Part shown: piece by piece, positions 6,001 to 7,051 of the stretch
Numbering within the stretch: position 1 is the first letter of the stretch
Layout: each line of letters opens with the position of its first letter
NCBI GenBank assembly: GCA_007125255.1
Contig: SLDM01000233.1
Coordinates: forward strand, 1 to 7,051
Direction of reading: 5' to 3'
Source of the DNA: Phycisphaerales bacterium
GTDB lineage: Bacteria > Planctomycetota > Phycisphaerae > Phycisphaerales > SM1A02
Length of the DNA: 7,051 nt
Position numbers and translations under genes: made by a program
The notes under the pieces: generated by a model
What the model was told of the DNA's origin: nothing
The model's input: only the letters and a program-made list of their open reading frames with translations
Databases searched by the model: none

Positions 6001-6931
6001 ACCGTTTACCAATGCGAACCGTCCCTTCGACCGCAGCGATATAGAGCGGCCCGCCCCCGACCCTCAGACCGGCCACATCACGCTGACCAACGTGCTCCTC
6101 TGCGCGCTCATCATCATCGTGATCATCGTCATCGGGCGCAACATTCCCGGCCTGCTCGAAATCACCATCCTCTCGCGCCTGCCGCTGGAGCCGAGCGGCC
6201 GTTACGCCATCGTCACCCTCACGCGGTATGTGATCATCATCATCGGCACGATCATGGCGTTCGGCGCCATCGGTATCGGCTGGTCGGAGGTCCAGTGGCT
6301 CGTCGCCGCGATCACGCTCGGGATCGGTTTCGGTCTGCAGGAGATCGTCGCCAACTTCATCTCCGGCATCATCATCCTCTTCGAACAGCCCATCCGCGTC
6401 GGCGACACCGTGACCGTCAACAACACCAGCGGCACCGTCACCAGGATCCGCATGCGGGCCACCACCATCGTCGACTGGGACCGCAAGGAGATGATCATCC
6501 CCAACAAGACCTTCATCACCGGGGATGTCATCAACTGGACGCTGAGCGATCCGGTTCTCCGCGTGGTGATTCCGGTCGGGATTGCGTACGGATCAGACAC
6601 GGTCAAGGCGGAGCAGACCCTGCTGCGCGTGGCGACGGACCATCCGATCGTCCTCACTGACCCCGCGCCGTCGGTCGTCTTCAGCGAGTTCGGCGACAGC
6701 TCGCTCAACTTCAACCTGCGCGTCTTCATCCCGCACATCAGCGAACTGATCAAGGTCCGCCACGAGATGCACCGCGCGATCGATCAGGCGTTCCGCGAAG
6801 CGGGAATCGAGATCGCCTTCCCGCAGCGGGATATTCACGTGCGGACGATCAGAAGCGCGCTCTCGCTCACGCAGGATGAGCCGCCGGAGAAACCGCCCGT
6901 GGAGCCGCGGGACGGGGAGCGTGGGCAATAG
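3077..6931 (+). CDS. Large mechanosensitive channel, MscK/MscM type (MscS family)
   Basis: This is an inner-membrane channel of 1284 residues that should open under membrane tension and release solutes during osmotic downshock. It has a basic, hydrophobic signal peptide (about 1-48, likely cut after AHA at 46-48) and a long Arg/Glu/Leu-rich periplasmic coiled-coil region (about 60-490). Eleven membrane segments lie near 534-551, 584-602, 620-636, 660-678, 690-710, 732-757, 764-789, 856-880, 1000-1020, 1043-1064 and 1071-1102, the number known for MscK and MscM. Arg-rich loops after segments 1, 3 and 7 agree with a periplasmic N-domain. The pore helix carries GIGFGLQEIVANFISG (1082-1097), followed by FEQPIRVGD (1102-1110), IPNK (1141-1144) and INWTLSD of the cytoplasmic MscS domain. 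The frame stays open upstream to 2969, but that part overlaps the ACT gene and precedes the signal peptide, so ATG 3077 is preferred (3095 is possible). It is longer than E. coli MscK (about 1120 residues), partly because of a proline-rich periplasmic insertion at 881-1000. Confidence 0.93.
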   Translation: MRKRFCMCDWIRRTSRHRPRSGFGRAALILLLSWAALFTSITSTNAHAREGLSSDGPANANRVELTVESVRGKIDAVREREEIPEADRQQAIDAYQQAIEWLSAARTWQEEGRRFEQLRLAAPGEREQAQRDLAQPMPTQITIPDDPTIETLRQRRDQAVAELNAAHQRLIDLEAERDLRARRRAEIPTQLAQARSELEDVEQQLAAAPPPEQLPEITESIRTERRAREFKLHRRIEALERELANYDARTDVLPLRLERAARRITAREAMLQNWRRAVEQRTAADIERQAEETRRAVADAHPAVGSVVEENLRLIEKRTAEDSPLARLPEFRRFQILARNALLDLISQYERDRQRIETATRTGLTDARLRTQRAELLSLRVLTDHHRRLRAERAILERERVDLEYELRALPPIELQRTALLDLHAPNVDDETREVLAVELEEQLAELRENYQALIREYREAELMLEQLDRYASPLITLTREYQKIIDERILWIRSTDPLTANDRHRLAAELRILFSLSGWMDVFEEQYRAFRKSPVIPAVVVLGLMLWHLRRVKRTRRMRELADLVGSFRTDSYQHTAEACAYTLTNAFFWPVVLWLLAWQFQAPLQPSERSLQLSAAFERLGWVTLLFTFLFEMTRRSGLARNHFRWHEDTRLMLRRNLRWLVSIVVPLSAILAIAEWDPIRAGSSSLGRVSFIAIMLVLSVFILLILRPSKGLLRHVIEEASSPWLERTRYIWFWGFALVPLALGVLAASGYFYTAMQLDNKLLITYGIILFLILSHGLVLRWLFILRRNMAVEEARKRREEAQRKAQAATATNEDGTLVAAPADAPTEGGPLTFEEPKLDLNAISEQARKLLRTAIASVFIIGLWITWSNMLPALSMLDRFEVWPNFGNIREADVAVRPADHIVGRELVREALGSHATELGAGIGIGNGPPPPPPPNGFNAVGSVDRDTVNAEAAPSAAPALSPPGSAPGTRPFTNANRPFDRSDIERPAPDPQTGHITLTNVLLCALIIIVIIVIGRNIPGLLEITILSRLPLEPSGRYAIVTLTRYVIIIIGTIMAFGAIGIGWSEVQWLVAAITLGIGFGLQEIVANFISGIIILFEQPIRVGDTVTVNNTSGTVTRIRMRATTIVDWDRKEMIIPNKTFITGDVINWTLSDPVLRVVIPVGIAYGSDTVKAEQTLLRVATDHPIVLTDPAPSVVFSEFGDSSLNFNLRVFIPHISELIKVRHEMHRAIDQAFREAGIEIAFPQRDIHVRTIRSALSLTQDEPPEKPPVEPRDGERGQ

Positions 6932-6947
6932 CCGAACGTTCTTCGGC
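6931..6947 (+). terminator. Possible stem-loop after the channel gene
   Basis: GCCGAA (6931-6936), loop CGTTC and TTCGGC (6942-6947) form a perfect six-base-pair hairpin that begins on the last base of the channel's TAG stop codon. Only three T residues (6956-6958) follow, eight bases downstream, so it is a poor intrinsic terminator. It may instead protect the mRNA end or mean nothing. Confidence 0.3.
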
Positions 6948-7051
6948 CGCCGCCGTTTCACCTGATGGCGGGTCGAGTCCGGCTGCCAGCCGCGTGGGCT
7001 TTTGCCCGATGTCGTCCGCGCCACGGAGCCCGGTCTGGCCTGTGTCGCGGA
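6932..7051. other. Right-end stretch without a visible gene
   Basis: No start with coding character follows the channel's stop codon before the window ends. A minus-strand frame that begins at 7024 only mirrors the channel gene. A small GGGC-TTTT-GCCC hairpin lies at 6996-7007. The next gene must begin or end outside the window. Confidence 0.6.

Noticed and set aside
6109..6253. ATC trinucleotide-rich runs as microsatellites
   Set aside because: They are isoleucine codons of the membrane helices of the channel (segments 9 and 10) and are explained by coding bias.
6996..7007. GGGC-TTTT-GCCC hairpin as a terminator
   Set aside because: It has a four-base-pair stem and no T-run after it.

Overview
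The window is GC-rich and carries five protein genes, all recognisable, around one repeat-filled intergenic region. The base composition, the low use of strong Shine-Dalgarno sites, the style of the TrpE and RuvC proteins and the dispersed short intergenic repeats suggest a planctomycete-like bacterium, perhaps of the Phycisphaerae. This is a judgement from general resemblance and no database was searched. The very large MscK/MscM-type channel fits a cell with an inner membrane and a periplasm.

Layout. Positions 775 to 1 (minus strand) hold the first 258 codons of trpE, the large subunit of anthranilate synthase. The gene runs off the left edge just before the chorismate-binding core. Positions 776-1164 are a divergent intergenic region with no convincing gene. 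It contains an array of 8-bp repeats, a hairpin, a second hairpin in inverted orientation and an inverted copy of the 8-bp array, so the elements form a nested mirror-image arrangement. The plus strand then carries a LolD/MacB-type ABC transporter ATPase (1165-1971), ruvC (2012-2521), a small protein of two ACT domains (2649-3065) and a 1284-residue mechanosensitive channel of the MscK/MscM type (3077-6931). The last 120 bases hold no gene that I can see.

How the genes fit together. The ATPase and ruvC lie 40 bp apart and may be co-transcribed, although their functions are unrelated. The ACT protein has its own Shine-Dalgarno site and a promoter-like motif. The channel starts 11 bp after it, so those two probably form a transcription unit, in which a small-molecule (amino-acid) sensing protein precedes an osmotic safety valve. 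A functional link is only a guess. The ATPase has no permease partner inside the window.

The most interesting items are the nested inverted repeat structure between trpE and the ABC gene, including two hairpins whose stems differ by compensatory changes, and a roughly 120-residue proline-rich insertion in the last periplasmic loop of the channel, just before its pore domain. The rest looks like ordinary housekeeping DNA. I see no defence system, CRISPR array, phage, insertion sequence or RNA gene.
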